64,000 nucleotides of DNA. Source: Bacillus sp. MYb209 (GTDB lineage Bacteria; Bacillota; Bacilli; Bacillales; Bacillaceae_G). Location of the stretch: contig NZ_PCNZ01000009.1 in NCBI RefSeq assembly GCF_002975175.1, positions 79,642 through 143,641 on the forward strand, given 5' to 3'. Below are positions 27,738 through 37,050 of the stretch, one piece after another. Position 1 is the first letter of the stretch. Every line of letters starts with the position of its first letter. Below the pieces are notes generated by a model, which ran no database searches, was not told the origin of the DNA, and was given only the letters and a program-made list of their open reading frames with translations. The translations under genes were made by a program, and so were the position numbers.

Positions 27738-28496
27738 TTATTTTGATCTTTTCACATAACTAATCGCTTGGCTCCCCATTTGTACCCACGCCTTTTCAAA
27801 ATCCGCTCTCGATACACTGATATTCGGGCGTTCATTAAGTGGATCTTGAATATATACAGACTCCTTATCATATCCAACAAGAACAACACAATGTTCATTA
27901 TAAGTAATAGAAACATCCCCACTATTTGTTTCCCATATAGTAAATTCATCCTCATCTAATGGGGCATATGTTGCATTCGTAATCATTACTACCGGTTGCC
28001 CATTATTTACACTCTTATAAATTTCTTCTATACTGTTTCCTGTTAAATCTACAGCTTCATTCGGTAAATATTTTTTTGTTAATTGAAAAAGTGGTCCATG
28101 ATATACACCGTATCCCGATTCAGAAAACGTATAAATGTTCCCAACAAATCCTTCATTCGGATTTCCTCTTACACCATCGTCTAAAAAATTAACTTTTTTT
28201 ATTTCATTTGCTAGCTTCATCTTATCTGCAGAAACACCCGCATATTGTAACATCATCGCTAAACTTGTTACTTCGCATCCTCTCTCTAGCTCTGGTAACT
28301 GCTGAATTAAAGGCACATTTGATAACATGACTTTTTCATCGTTATTACTAAACTCTATTCGTTTTTGACTTTGTATACTTGAGAATAGTAACCCCTTTAC
28401 TTTCTCCACATACGTTGTAATCCCATTTGTATATACACCCCATATTCCTATACATAGTACGGCCATACATATATACCACTTCCATTTTCGTATCAC
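27738..28496 (-). CDS. C39-like cysteine peptidase, membrane anchored
   Basis: A protein of about 252 residues with one N-terminal membrane helix (WYICMAVLCIGIWGVY) and an extracellular papain-like C39 domain. Catalytic Cys is in ERGCEVTSLAMMLQYAG near residue 75, the His in YNEHCVVLVGYDK near 205 and the Asp in IQDPLNER near 223. It may trim peptides or act as a secreted protease of unknown target. GTG codons at 28502 and 28496 are both possible; the second has better spacing (7 nt) from AAAGGG. It follows the 28-residue-repeat protein gene by a few bases, so the two form an operon. Confidence 0.78.
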   Translation of the reverse strand: MIRKWKWYICMAVLCIGIWGVYTNGITTYVEKVKGLLFSSIQSQKRIEFSNNDEKVMLSNVPLIQQLPELERGCEVTSLAMMLQYAGVSADKMKLANEIKKVNFLDDGVRGNPNEGFVGNIYTFSESGYGVYHGPLFQLTKKYLPNEAVDLTGNSIEEIYKSVNNGQPVVMITNATYAPLDEDEFTIWETNSGDVSITYNEHCVVLVGYDKESVYIQDPLNERPNISVSRADFEKAWVQMGSQAISYVKRSK

Positions 28497-28509
28497 TCTC
28501 ACACCCTTT

Positions 28510-29331
28510 TTAATTCGTTAAATACGAATAAAACGCATCAGCATCTGTTTGAACCATAGGAACAAACTTAAGCTCTTTTCCCTTTTCAGGTTGTTCAAGA
28601 TTTATCTTCTCCGCTAAATCTTGAATATTCAAATTCGCTCTATCCATACCAAGCTCATCTGCTATTTCTATTACCTTTTGCTCATTTATTTCTCTTAATA
28701 CTTGATATATATCTTTGCCATATAAATCAATATGATATTTTTTTGCTTCTTCCTGCACTTTTTGTTCGTACACTTCTTGTGCTAACTCTTCCATATCTTT
28801 TCCTTGTTGAGCAATACCTAGCTTTTCTGCTTCTTCTCTAACTTTCGTTCCGTAGATTTCTTCCTCAATCTCTTCTATTTCTTTTCCTTCAGTTGAAACA
28901 CCAAGCTTTTCTGCTTCATTATTAATTTTAATCTTATTAATTTGATCAATTAAACTTACAATCGACGTATTCTCTATAGATATTCCTAATTTCAATGCTT
29001 CTTGCCTCACTTTTGTTTCATAAATTTCTTCTGAAAGAATTCCAACATCTTTTCCTTCTGCCGAGATACCTAATTGATCAGCTTCTCTTCCTACTTCCGT
29101 CTCATGAATTTCTTTTTCTAACGTAATTTGTTCTTTACCATCCGTTTCAATGCCTAACTTTTCCGCTTTTTCTTCTGTATGCATTGCATGTATTTTCCCA
29201 TCATTTAATTGTTCTTTACTACGCTGCGTGTAATCTGTCTTTCCTTTTGTCATTCCAGAAGGAGAGGCACCCCCTAATATACTTAAACTCATTACTCCAA
29301 TAGCGAATACCGTCATCATTTTCTTTTTCAA
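28510..29331 (-). CDS. secreted protein with seven 28-residue helical repeats
   Basis: A 273-residue protein with an N-terminal signal peptide (MKKKMMTVFAIGVMSLSILGGASPSG). From about residue 53 it consists of seven units of 28 residues with the pattern EAxxLGIxxxGKDxxxLxxEIYxxKVxx, then a short C-terminal tail. Each unit probably makes a pair of helices. No catalytic residues are evident. It is the first gene of a two-gene unit with a C39-type peptidase, so it could be its substrate, inhibitor or scaffold; that is inference. No family name recognised. Confidence 0.7.
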   Translation of the reverse strand: MKKKMMTVFAIGVMSLSILGGASPSGMTKGKTDYTQRSKEQLNDGKIHAMHTEEKAEKLGIETDGKEQITLEKEIHETEVGREADQLGISAEGKDVGILSEEIYETKVRQEALKLGISIENTSIVSLIDQINKIKINNEAEKLGVSTEGKEIEEIEEEIYGTKVREEAEKLGIAQQGKDMEELAQEVYEQKVQEEAKKYHIDLYGKDIYQVLREINEQKVIEIADELGMDRANLNIQDLAEKINLEQPEKGKELKFVPMVQTDADAFYSYLTN

Positions 29332-29529
29332 GACTTCTTCCTCCCTGTCACGCTTTCTTTTTCCATCTTCACCATAATTTTTCCAATACTATACATCAAC
29401 TTCATCACTGTTAGAAATAACAGTATGATTCATCTAATTCATTCAAAAAACATCTACTCCTGCGTCTCTTTCTATTACAAGTTTCCATGATGTAATACAT
29501 GCTACAAGTTATTCCTTAACTTTCCCTTA

Positions 29530-29562
29530 AAAAAGACGACCTTGTAAAAACAAGATCGTCTT
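29530..29562 (-). terminator. terminator after the sensor kinase at 29568
   Basis: AAGACGA-x-CTTGT/ACAAG-x-TCGTCTT stem followed by T on the minus strand. Confidence 0.7.
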
Positions 29563-29567
29563 CTCAC

Positions 29568-30818
29568 TTATAATCTTTGATTTTTTGGGAAAATCACTTC
29601 AAAACAAGTTCCTTCTCCCCATTTGCTCTCTGCCGATATTTTCCCATAATGCTTTTCTACAATCCAATTAGCGATTGAAAGACCTAATCCCGCTCCTTCT
29701 GATGGACTTCTCGCTTTATCTCCTTGATAAAAACGATCAAATAACTTTGGAATATCCCCTTCTTTAACTCCTATCCCGTTATCTTTCACTTGTATGCGAA
29801 TTGAACTACTCGTTTGCATACAATTAATTTGAATATGTCCACCTTCATTCGTATACTTCATCGCATTATCTAGCAATATAACCATCAATTGATGGATTCT
29901 CTCTCTATCGCCAATAAACGATATGTCACGTTCTACTTTTAATAGCATCTCTTTTTCTTGATAAGAAGCAATTTCTTTATATGGATCTATTATTTCTTCT
30001 AACAATTTATCCAATTCAAATGTTTTCTTATCCATCTCGATTTGATTAGAATCCGAACGTGCTAACAATAATAAATTAGCTACGAGCTTCGATAACCGTC
30101 TACACTCCTTTGAAATCGTAGAAATATCCATCGCTTTTTCTTCTATCGTAGCGGATGGTGATTGGAATAACACATCCGTTTTTGATTGAATAACTGCAAG
30201 CGGTGTTCTTAATTCATGTGATGCATCTGAAACGAATTGTTGCTGTTTTTCCCATGAATTTTGAATAGGTATGAGCGCTCTACCAGCTAGGAAAAAACCG
30301 ATACCAATTGCACATAGACTTCCTATGCTACAGCCAATAACGAGAATTAAAAATAAAGTATTTAGCATCTCTTCTTCAGCTGTTGTATCACGTACGATTT
30401 GAACTATTTTCCCATCTTTTTGAAACGAAAATGTTCTAAAATATTTGCCTTGCACTTCGATATCTTGTACGGATTCTAACTTTTTGGGATAAAACTTCTC
30501 TAAATGCTCTTCAAAAGTGGGACGAAGTTTACGATTATCAACATCTACTTCTACCGTTTTTCCAATCCAAGTTAACTGCACTACCCGCGGATCTCCAACT
30601 GGAATTTTTTCCATAAATTTCCTACGAGGGATTTTATCATCTAATCTTTCTCTATATTGAACCGTTTTTTCTATAGATCTATTTACTTCATTATAAGTAC
30701 GTTTATATGTGTATGCATAAATAATACTGCCTAAAACTCCTATTAATAGGATAAACACTAACGAATTTAATATAGTCAGACGAATGCGTGTTTTTTGAAA
30801 CATACTTCCTTTTTTCAT
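29568..30818 (-). CDS. sensor histidine kinase
   Basis: A 416-residue membrane kinase. TM1 near 16-36 (IVFILLIGVLGSIIYAY region), an extracellular segment of about 120 residues, TM2 near 155-178 (LFLILVIGCSIGSLCAIGIGFFL), then H-box SDASHELRTPLAVIQSK, N-box LLDNAMKYTNEGG, and DNGIGVKEGDIPKLFDRFY plus GAGLGLSIANWIVE. It overlaps the upstream regulator gene by 4 bp (ATGA), so the two are translationally coupled. Signal unknown. Confidence 0.88.
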   Translation of the reverse strand: MKKGSMFQKTRIRLTILNSLVFILLIGVLGSIIYAYTYKRTYNEVNRSIEKTVQYRERLDDKIPRRKFMEKIPVGDPRVVQLTWIGKTVEVDVDNRKLRPTFEEHLEKFYPKKLESVQDIEVQGKYFRTFSFQKDGKIVQIVRDTTAEEEMLNTLFLILVIGCSIGSLCAIGIGFFLAGRALIPIQNSWEKQQQFVSDASHELRTPLAVIQSKTDVLFQSPSATIEEKAMDISTISKECRRLSKLVANLLLLARSDSNQIEMDKKTFELDKLLEEIIDPYKEIASYQEKEMLLKVERDISFIGDRERIHQLMVILLDNAMKYTNEGGHIQINCMQTSSSIRIQVKDNGIGVKEGDIPKLFDRFYQGDKARSPSEGAGLGLSIANWIVEKHYGKISAESKWGEGTCFEVIFPKNQRL

Positions 30819-31486
30819 TGTTCTTTTAATATATATCCAATACCTCGAACGGTTTGAATATCTTTCTGATAACCGAATGGTTCTAATTTTTTACGTAAAT
30901 GATGCACATACACTTCTACAATCGCTACTGTCGTATCTGAATCAAATCCCCAAACACGATCAAAAATTTGTTCACGCATTAAAATCTTACCGCTATTCTG
31001 AATGAGGTACTCTAGAAGTTCATACTGTTTTAAAGTCAACTTAATTGCTTGTCCATCTACTTGTGCATCTTTATCTTTTCCAAACAGTTCGATCCCTTTA
31101 TAACGAATTGTCTGCTTTGTTGTTAAACTACCACTTCGTCGTAATAAAGCACGAATTCTCGCTTTTAATTCCGGTGCTTGAAATGGCTTAACGAGATAGT
31201 CGTCTCCACCAAAATCCAATCCTTTCACCCGGTCTTCCAAAGAATCCCTCGCTGTCAAAAACAGGACTGGCGTTTCAATCTTTTCATCACGTATTTTTTG
31301 AATCACTTCAAATCCGTCCATTTCTGGCATCATCACATCAAGTAGGATTGCATCATAAATGTTTTGCAGTGCTAAAAATAATCCATCTTCTCCATTCAAC
31401 GCTGTATCTACTTCAAACTCATCACGTAAGATTTGGACAATAGACTCTAATAAAGAAGCATTATCTTCTACTACAAGTAAGCGCAT
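30815..31486 (-). CDS. OmpR-family response regulator
   Basis: A 223-residue regulator with receiver (VVEDNASLLE; phospho-Asp in AILLDVMMPEMDG; Lys in YLVKPFQAPELKARIRALLRR) and C-terminal winged helix (LTLKQYELLEYLIQN, VAIVEVYVHHLRKKLEPFG). The frame begins at 31501, but AAGGTGAG stands three to five bases before the ATG at 31486. First gene of the operon with the overlapping sensor kinase. Its targets are not evident from the window; the repeat-protein/C39 pair downstream is a candidate by position only. Confidence 0.88.
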   Translation of the reverse strand: MRLLVVEDNASLLESIVQILRDEFEVDTALNGEDGLFLALQNIYDAILLDVMMPEMDGFEVIQKIRDEKIETPVLFLTARDSLEDRVKGLDFGGDDYLVKPFQAPELKARIRALLRRSGSLTTKQTIRYKGIELFGKDKDAQVDGQAIKLTLKQYELLEYLIQNSGKILMREQIFDRVWGFDSDTTVAIVEVYVHHLRKKLEPFGYQKDIQTVRGIGYILKEQ

Positions 31487-31664
31487 ATTCTCACCTTCCA
31501 CAATCTATTTCAACTCTATTTATTATTACATTTCTTCTCTTCATAACGAAAGAATGTAATCATATTATGTAATTTTATTTTCGAATATTTCCTTCTAAGG
31601 TTTTGCTTGATATAGAATTTTGAACCTTTATTATAAAAGCTCTTTCTTAAATTTTGCTTAATAA

Positions 31665-31708
31665 AAAATTGAAAGAAATAAGATTTCCCTTATCTCTTTC
31701 AATTTTTT
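31665..31708 (-). terminator. terminator after the metallophosphoesterase gene
   Basis: TTGAAAGA-x-ATAAG/CTTAT-x-TCTTTCAA stem overlapping the stop codon. Confidence 0.6.
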
Positions 31709-32403
31709 ACTACATACACCTTTTTACTCGGCAACTCCAAACAATTTAACTGCCCACCATACACAGACCCGCCATCAATTCCAATAATACGATTACTACC
31801 AAAATATACTCCGCAATTTCCATTACCATGAAGCGTCTTCGTTTCCGTATGGCCAAATACAACAACCTTTTCGCCACTATATCCACTATGAAACTCATTA
31901 CGGATCCACATTAACGTGTACGGTTCAGATTCAGAAACTCGTTTCATCGGCTCAACACCAGCATGTACAAATATATACTCTTCTGTTTCAATGTAATGAT
32001 CTAGTTCTTGAATAAACTTTACATGTTCTTCTAATACATGAGATTGTAAAACCGGCTTTTGGAAGTCCTCCTCATTAACCGCAATATCTTCTTCTAGGAA
32101 TCCATAGCTATATAATGTTTTATCGCCACCATTTCTTTTTACCCAATGATTCCATGAACGTTCCTCATCTGTCGTTAACGCTTTAATCATCATATCCTCA
32201 TGATTTCCCTTTAAAACGAAAGCTCCCTCTTTTTTTAACTCTTTCACCTTTTCAATTACAGCACATGCATTTGGACCCCGGTCCACATAATCCCCTAATA
32301 AAATGAGCTGATCCTGTTTCGCGTCGTATTGAGCTTCTTTCAATAATTTCTCGAACTTTTCTATTTCTCCATGAATATCACTAATAACAAGTATTCTCCT
32401 CAT
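31699..32403 (-). CDS. metallophosphoesterase (PrpE/Ser-Thr phosphatase-like)
   Basis: A 234-residue cytosolic enzyme with the full calcineurin-like metal set: ISDIHGE (residues 7-13), GDYVDRGP near 43, and LKGNHEDM near 70, then a C-terminal VVFGHTETK with the metal His. The GDYVDRGPN form groups it with bacterial PPP-type phosphatases and diadenosine tetraphosphatase-like enzymes (PrpE/ApaH); the true substrate cannot be decided. AAGGGGAAGAA precedes the ATG. Monocistronic. Confidence 0.85.
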   Translation of the reverse strand: MRRILVISDIHGEIEKFEKLLKEAQYDAKQDQLILLGDYVDRGPNACAVIEKVKELKKEGAFVLKGNHEDMMIKALTTDEERSWNHWVKRNGGDKTLYSYGFLEEDIAVNEEDFQKPVLQSHVLEEHVKFIQELDHYIETEEYIFVHAGVEPMKRVSESEPYTLMWIRNEFHSGYSGEKVVVFGHTETKTLHGNGNCGVYFGSNRIIGIDGGSVYGGQLNCLELPSKKVYVVKN

Positions 32404-32615
32404 TTCTTCCCCTTCTTTCTAAACCACTCTCTTTCTAATTATAGATCAAACCAGCAGAAATTTCTGAATCCTAATCCGAAATATCATTTCTTACAAATAA
32501 AGCTATTACCCTTACAACAATGTAAGTCTCTTGTCATCCAATTCGATAGTTGTAATTACTACATTTCCTTATACTTAAGGTAAGAAATGAAACAAAAAAC
32601 AAGGAGAGATGAGAT

Positions 32616-32699
32616 ATGAAAAAAGTGATGGAAGTTGTAGTAGCGGTGGCAGTGGTTTTCGTAAATGGCAAACAAGTTGCAATGGAGTTAAACAAATAA
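32616..32699 (+). CDS. 27-residue small peptide
   Basis: ATG preceded by AAGGAG at a nine-base spacing encodes MKKVMEVVVAVAVVFVNGK..., a short hydrophobic beta-prone peptide ending in LNK. A hairpin follows at 32742. The ribosome site is good but the peptide is very short, so expression is uncertain. No function known. Confidence 0.45.
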   Translation: MKKVMEVVVAVAVVFVNGKQVAMELNK

Positions 32700-32741
32700 T
32701 GAAAAAGACAAGATTCATTCTAGACCCTTTACTCATATAAA

Positions 32742-32779
32742 AGAGATAAGAGTTCCTCATTTCTTTGATCCCTTATCTC
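32742..32779 (+). terminator. hairpin after the 27-residue ORF
   Basis: GAGATAAG/CTTATCTC arms separated by a 21-base loop; a weak terminator candidate. Confidence 0.4.
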
Positions 32780-32784
32780 CCTGT

Positions 32785-32824
32785 AAAGAAAGCCGTATCC
32801 TTTTTAAGGATACGGCTTTCTTTT
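32785..32824 (-). terminator. terminator of the ugp operon
   Basis: AAAGAAAGCCGTATCC/GGATACGGCTTTCTTT stem with flanking A and T runs. Confidence 0.85.
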
Positions 32825-34199
32825 ATTTTTGACTTGTACGAGTTGAAATACTAATTGCTCTATCTGTTGCTTTTGCAGCTTCATCTAATGCTTCTTTACT
32901 ATTTTTCCCGTCATACATTGCTTCTAATGCTTTTACAACTGCATCTCGTGATTCTGGAAATACACTAATTAATGCCCCTTGAGTTGCTGGAGATTGCTTC
33001 GTCGCTTGTAGTTGTTCTACCGTTACTTTTAGCTGTGGATATTTTTCGTATTGCTCTTTTACTAACGGCTCATTATATGCATCTGGATTAATTGAGAAAT
33101 ACCCTGTTGCTGTATGCCATTTCGCTTGTACGTCTGGTTTCGTTAAATATTTCATAAAGTCCCAAGCACCTTGCTGCGTTTCTTCTGAAACCATATTCGT
33201 CATCCATAATGATGCTCCGCCAATTACAACACCATTTTGTTTCGTATCTTCTGGATATGGAATATATGCAACACCAACATTAAACTTAGATGCATCAATT
33301 AAATCACGAACACCAGCTGAAGAATCTAAATACATAGCAACTTGTCCAGATTGGAATGCGGCACGAATATCATCCCAACTTGCTCCATACTTTCCGAGTG
33401 TACCGGCCTTATTCAATTCATCTAACATCCCAAATACTTTTTGACCTTCTTTTCCGTTAAATACTGCTTTCGTAGCTGCATCTTTACGTCCATTCTCTTT
33501 ATCTACATATAGACCGCCTTGTGTCGCTAATAATTCTTCAAAGAACCAACCATAGTTCAGCATAGAGAATCCATATTGTTTTACATTTCCGCCCTCTTTA
33601 ATCGTTAACTTCTTCGCTGCTTCTTTTAATTCTGCATATGTTTTTGGAGCTTTCTCCGCATCTAACCCAGCCTTTGCGAAAGCATCTTTATTATAAATTA
33701 ATACTGGTGTAGATGAATTAAATGGCATAGAGTACATTTTTCCATCAACTGAATAATAATTCGTAATTGCTTTTTCTAATTTTGATGTATCGTACTTATC
33801 TTTTTTAATCCAGTTATCAATAGGCGTAATCTTTTTGCTATCAATCATATATTTCGTTGTAATTTCACTTGATTGAACAAGAGCTGGTGCTTCTTTCGTT
33901 GCAGCTATCGTTTTGAACTTCGTTAAAGACTCTTCGTATGTTCCTTGAAACTCTGCCTTTATCTCGTATTTATTCTGTGACTTATTATAGTCTGCAACAA
34001 GCCCATCTAGCACACCTTGTGTTTTTCCACCCATCGCATGCCAGAAGCGAATTACAGTTTTATCACCATTTTTTTCAACAGGAGCTACTTTTTCCTGTGC
34101 TTCAGATTTCCCCTCTGTTTTACTACTTGAACAAGCTGCCCCAGTTAACGCCATTGTGGCTGCCATCAAAAGAGCAGCACTTTTTTTCAATAAACTCAT
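32823..34199 (-). CDS. ugpB: ABC-transporter solute-binding lipoprotein, glycerol-3-phosphate type
   Basis: A 458-residue extracellular binding protein tethered by a lipid: signal MSLLKKSAALLMAATMALTG and lipobox GAAC (Cys near 23). The mature part is a cluster-B type solute-binding fold (FWHAMGGKTQGVLDGLV; MPFNSSTPVLIYNKDAFAKAGLD; GGASLWMT). WHAMGG and the STPVLIYNK segment are as in UgpB. It is the last gene of glpP-ugpC-ugpA-ugpE-ugpB, which supports glycerol-3-phosphate or glycerophosphodiester as ligand. GGTGGG precedes the ATG. Confidence 0.88.
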   Translation of the reverse strand: MSLLKKSAALLMAATMALTGAACSSSKTEGKSEAQEKVAPVEKNGDKTVIRFWHAMGGKTQGVLDGLVADYNKSQNKYEIKAEFQGTYEESLTKFKTIAATKEAPALVQSSEITTKYMIDSKKITPIDNWIKKDKYDTSKLEKAITNYYSVDGKMYSMPFNSSTPVLIYNKDAFAKAGLDAEKAPKTYAELKEAAKKLTIKEGGNVKQYGFSMLNYGWFFEELLATQGGLYVDKENGRKDAATKAVFNGKEGQKVFGMLDELNKAGTLGKYGASWDDIRAAFQSGQVAMYLDSSAGVRDLIDASKFNVGVAYIPYPEDTKQNGVVIGGASLWMTNMVSEETQQGAWDFMKYLTKPDVQAKWHTATGYFSINPDAYNEPLVKEQYEKYPQLKVTVEQLQATKQSPATQGALISVFPESRDAVVKALEAMYDGKNSKEALDEAAKATDRAISISTRTSQK

Positions 34200-34226
34200 C
34201 TCAATCCCACCTTTTCCTATGTATGC

Positions 34227-35048
34227 TTATTTAATTGCACCTTTTGTTAATCCTTGTTGCAATTGCTTTTGTCCTAAAAATAATAAAATCAATGTTGGAA
34301 TGACGATAACAGTAACACCAGCCATTACACTTCCCCAATCAGTTGCAACTTCTTGAGACTGGAGCTGCTTCACACCAATTTGAACTGTTCTTACTTTTTC
34401 ATCAGTGGTCACTAAAAGCGGCCATAAATACATATTCCATGTTGTTAAAAAGCTATATACTCCAAGCGTAATAAAACTCGTTTTACAATACGGAATTACA
34501 ACACTGAATAAAAATCTTACATTTCCAATCCCTTCAATAAAAGCAGCTTCTTTCAGTTCATTTGGAAGTGTCATAAAATGCTGACGTAGTAAAAAAATAC
34601 CGAAAGCTGTTGCAAAAAATGGCACTGTCATCCCAGCAAAGCTATTGATCCATCCGAAGTTTTGAATCGTTAAAAAGTTTGGTACCATCGTCGCTTCCCA
34701 CGGAATGAGCATCGTTGAAATAAACAAGAAGAAAATAAAGTTCCTTCCTTTAAACTGAAGAAAGACAAAAGCATAAGCTGCTAAGCTTGATACGATAAGT
34801 TGTCCAAACATAACAACTGTCGATACAATTAAACTGTTATATAAATATGTAAAAAGCGGTACTTTTTGAAAAATATTAATGAAATTATCAAAAGTAAATT
34901 GAGTTGGAAATAACCTTCTCATTTGAATATCGTCTGGTGTCATAAAGCTTATTAAAAACGCGTAGAGTACAGGAAAAAATACCATCATCGCACTAATGAT
35001 GAGCAACATATATAAAAGAAAATTTTGTTTCCATTTTTTCACGATCAT
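34227..35048 (-). CDS. ugpE: ABC-transporter permease UgpE
   Basis: A 273-residue inner-membrane permease with six hydrophobic helices and the cytosolic EAA loop ELKEAAFIEGIGNVRFLF that contacts the ATPase. It is one half of the membrane channel for glycerol-3-phosphate. Its ATG overlaps the ugpA stop codon by 4 bp (ATGA), a sign of coupled translation, and ugpB follows 27 bp downstream. Confidence 0.9.
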   Translation of the reverse strand: MIVKKWKQNFLLYMLLIISAMMVFFPVLYAFLISFMTPDDIQMRRLFPTQFTFDNFINIFQKVPLFTYLYNSLIVSTVVMFGQLIVSSLAAYAFVFLQFKGRNFIFFLFISTMLIPWEATMVPNFLTIQNFGWINSFAGMTVPFFATAFGIFLLRQHFMTLPNELKEAAFIEGIGNVRFLFSVVIPYCKTSFITLGVYSFLTTWNMYLWPLLVTTDEKVRTVQIGVKQLQSQEVATDWGSVMAGVTVIVIPTLILLFLGQKQLQQGLTKGAIK

Positions 35049-35977
35049 TTATAATGCACCTTTCTCTCTGCAAACTTGAATTGAAGTAATGTAGCAATGA
35101 AAATGAAAACAAATAATACCATTGCTTGTGCACTTGCCGTTCCAAATTGATGATTCACAAATGCCTCTTTATAAATCGAGTACACAATTAAATTCGTTGC
35201 ATCATTCGGTCCACCATGTGTTAAAATATCAATTTGCCCAAAGCTTTGAAATGCACTAATCAACGTTACTGTCACGATAAAAAATAAAGTTGGTGATAGC
35301 ATCGGTAATGTAACGCAGCGAAGCTTATATAAATAACTAGCACCATCTATAGATGCACTCTCATATAAAGACGTATCAATATTTTGTAAACCGCCTAATA
35401 TAACTAAAAATGCAAATCCTGTATTCACCCAAACAGTTGTAACCGATACAGAAAATAATGCCCAGTCTGGACTCGTTAACCATGCAATTGCAGGGAGATT
35501 CATAGAGGCTAATATATTATTAAATAACCCTACGCTTGGATGGAATAAAAATAACCAAATCACTGCACTAGCAGCTACCGATATCCCCATCGTTGAAGAA
35601 AAGAGCACCCGGAACAATCCAATACCTTTTACTTTCTCATTTGCAATTAATGCAAGAAATAAAGCAAATACAATACTAGTAGGCACTGTATATACAACAA
35701 ATAATAAAGTTGACTTTACGCTCTTGTAGAAAGCAGGATCAGAAAATAAATATTGATAATTTTCTAAGCCAACAAAAAGGTTAGCTTCCCCGTGTATATC
35801 TGTTAAATAAAAACTATAATAAATCGTCCTAAACAATGGATAGAAAAGAAAAATCGAAAACAATAAAATAGATGGTGCTAAAAATAATAATCCTATTCTT
35901 AAATCTTTCGTTCTTCCCCATAATGCCTTCTTTTTTGAAACTTTTGTTTGAGTTGGTAATTTCCCTACCTCAATCAT
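35045..35977 (-). CDS. ugpA: ABC-transporter permease UgpA
   Basis: A 310-residue inner-membrane permease with six helices and the EAA-type loop YESASIDGASYLYKLRCVTLP. It pairs with UgpE. The start codon shares its first base with the stop of ugpC, and its stop overlaps the ugpE start, so the three genes are tightly coupled. Confidence 0.9.
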   Translation of the reverse strand: MIEVGKLPTQTKVSKKKALWGRTKDLRIGLLFLAPSILLFSIFLFYPLFRTIYYSFYLTDIHGEANLFVGLENYQYLFSDPAFYKSVKSTLLFVVYTVPTSIVFALFLALIANEKVKGIGLFRVLFSSTMGISVAASAVIWLFLFHPSVGLFNNILASMNLPAIAWLTSPDWALFSVSVTTVWVNTGFAFLVILGGLQNIDTSLYESASIDGASYLYKLRCVTLPMLSPTLFFIVTVTLISAFQSFGQIDILTHGGPNDATNLIVYSIYKEAFVNHQFGTASAQAMVLFVFIFIATLLQFKFAERKVHYK

Positions 35978-37050
35978 TATTTCGCTACCACTTTTAATCT
36001 TTCATTCGTATTCTGGTGAAAGAAGCATAGTTTTTCTTGCGAGAATAATAATTTTACTTTGTCACCTTTGTTCAGGAGTAATTGTCCGATGACTTTCGCA
36101 CTCCAAGTTGTTCCATTTACCGCAAAGTTTAATATAGATTCATTCCCTAATACTTCTACAGATTGCAGCGTCACTTCTTGTCCTTCCTCAGACAATGCAA
36201 TATGCTCAGGACGCATGCCTATTCGAATAGTTCCTTCTGGTAATTGCTTTAGCTGTCCAATAGATAATGGGATTTGCAATTGCCCTATATGTAATATGCC
36301 TTTTTCTTTATCCACTTCCCCATCATTCATATTCATAGACGGAGAACCTATAAAACTTGCAACAAATTCGTTTGCTGGTTCGTTATATATGTCAAGCGGT
36401 GTTCCAACTTGTTGTATACTTCCTTTATTTAAAACCATGATACGATCTCCCATAGTCATTGCTTCTATTTGATCGTGAGTAACGTAAATCATCGTAATTC
36501 CTAATCGTTGCTGAATTTCTCTAATTTCAATCCTCATCTGTGCACGTAATTTCGCATCTAAATTCGAAAGTGGTTCATCCATTAAACAAATCGGTGCTTG
36601 ACTCACAATCGCCCTAGCAAGCGCAACACGCTGTCTTTGTCCACCTGATAATTGCCCCGGTTTCATTTTCACATACTCTTTCAGTCCTACCATTTCAACA
36701 GCTTCCATTAATCGTTTTTGCCGCTCTTCTTTCTGTACTTTTCTTACCTTAAGTCCGAATAAAATATTTTCTTCTACAGATAAGTGCGGATATAACGCAT
36801 AGTTTTGAAATACCATTGATAGATTACGATCTTTTGGCTCTAAATCATTTGCAACACGTTCATTAATAATTAAATCTCCCGAAGAAATTTCTTCTAAACC
36901 AGCCAGCATTCGTAATAATGTACTTTTTCCACATCCCGAAGGTCCAACTAAAACAAAAAATTCTCCTCTTCTAATATGAACTGATACGTCTTTAACTGCT
37001 GTCTCTTCCGCATTTTTATATACCTTTGAAACATTTTTCAATTCAATCAC
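35977..37050 (-). CDS. ugpC: ABC-transporter ATPase UgpC/MalK type
   Basis: A 357-residue ATPase of the sugar-importer group. Walker A is GPSGCGKST, the signature LSGGQRQRVALARAI, Walker B ICLMDEPLSNLD, then the H-loop YVTHDQ; the C-terminal third is the TOBE regulatory domain (IRIGMRPEHIAL). The frame opens at 37083, but the GTG at 37050 has AAGGAG nine bases upstream and overlaps the glpP stop by 4 bp, so GTG is the start. It energises UgpA/UgpE. Confidence 0.9.
   Translation of the reverse strand: MIELKNVSKVYKNAEETAVKDVSVHIRRGEFFVLVGPSGCGKSTLLRMLAGLEEISSGDLIINERVANDLEPKDRNLSMVFQNYALYPHLSVEENILFGLKVRKVQKEERQKRLMEAVEMVGLKEYVKMKPGQLSGGQRQRVALARAIVSQAPICLMDEPLSNLDAKLRAQMRIEIREIQQRLGITMIYVTHDQIEAMTMGDRIMVLNKGSIQQVGTPLDIYNEPANEFVASFIGSPSMNMNDGEVDKEKGILHIGQLQIPLSIGQLKQLPEGTIRIGMRPEHIALSEEGQEVTLQSVEVLGNESILNFAVNGTTWSAKVIGQLLLNKGDKVKLLFSQEKLCFFHQNTNERLKVVAK

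Noticed and set aside
32371-32583. 70-residue plus-strand frame over the start of the metallophosphoesterase gene
   Set aside because: It overlaps a strong gene antisense and has no ribosome site.
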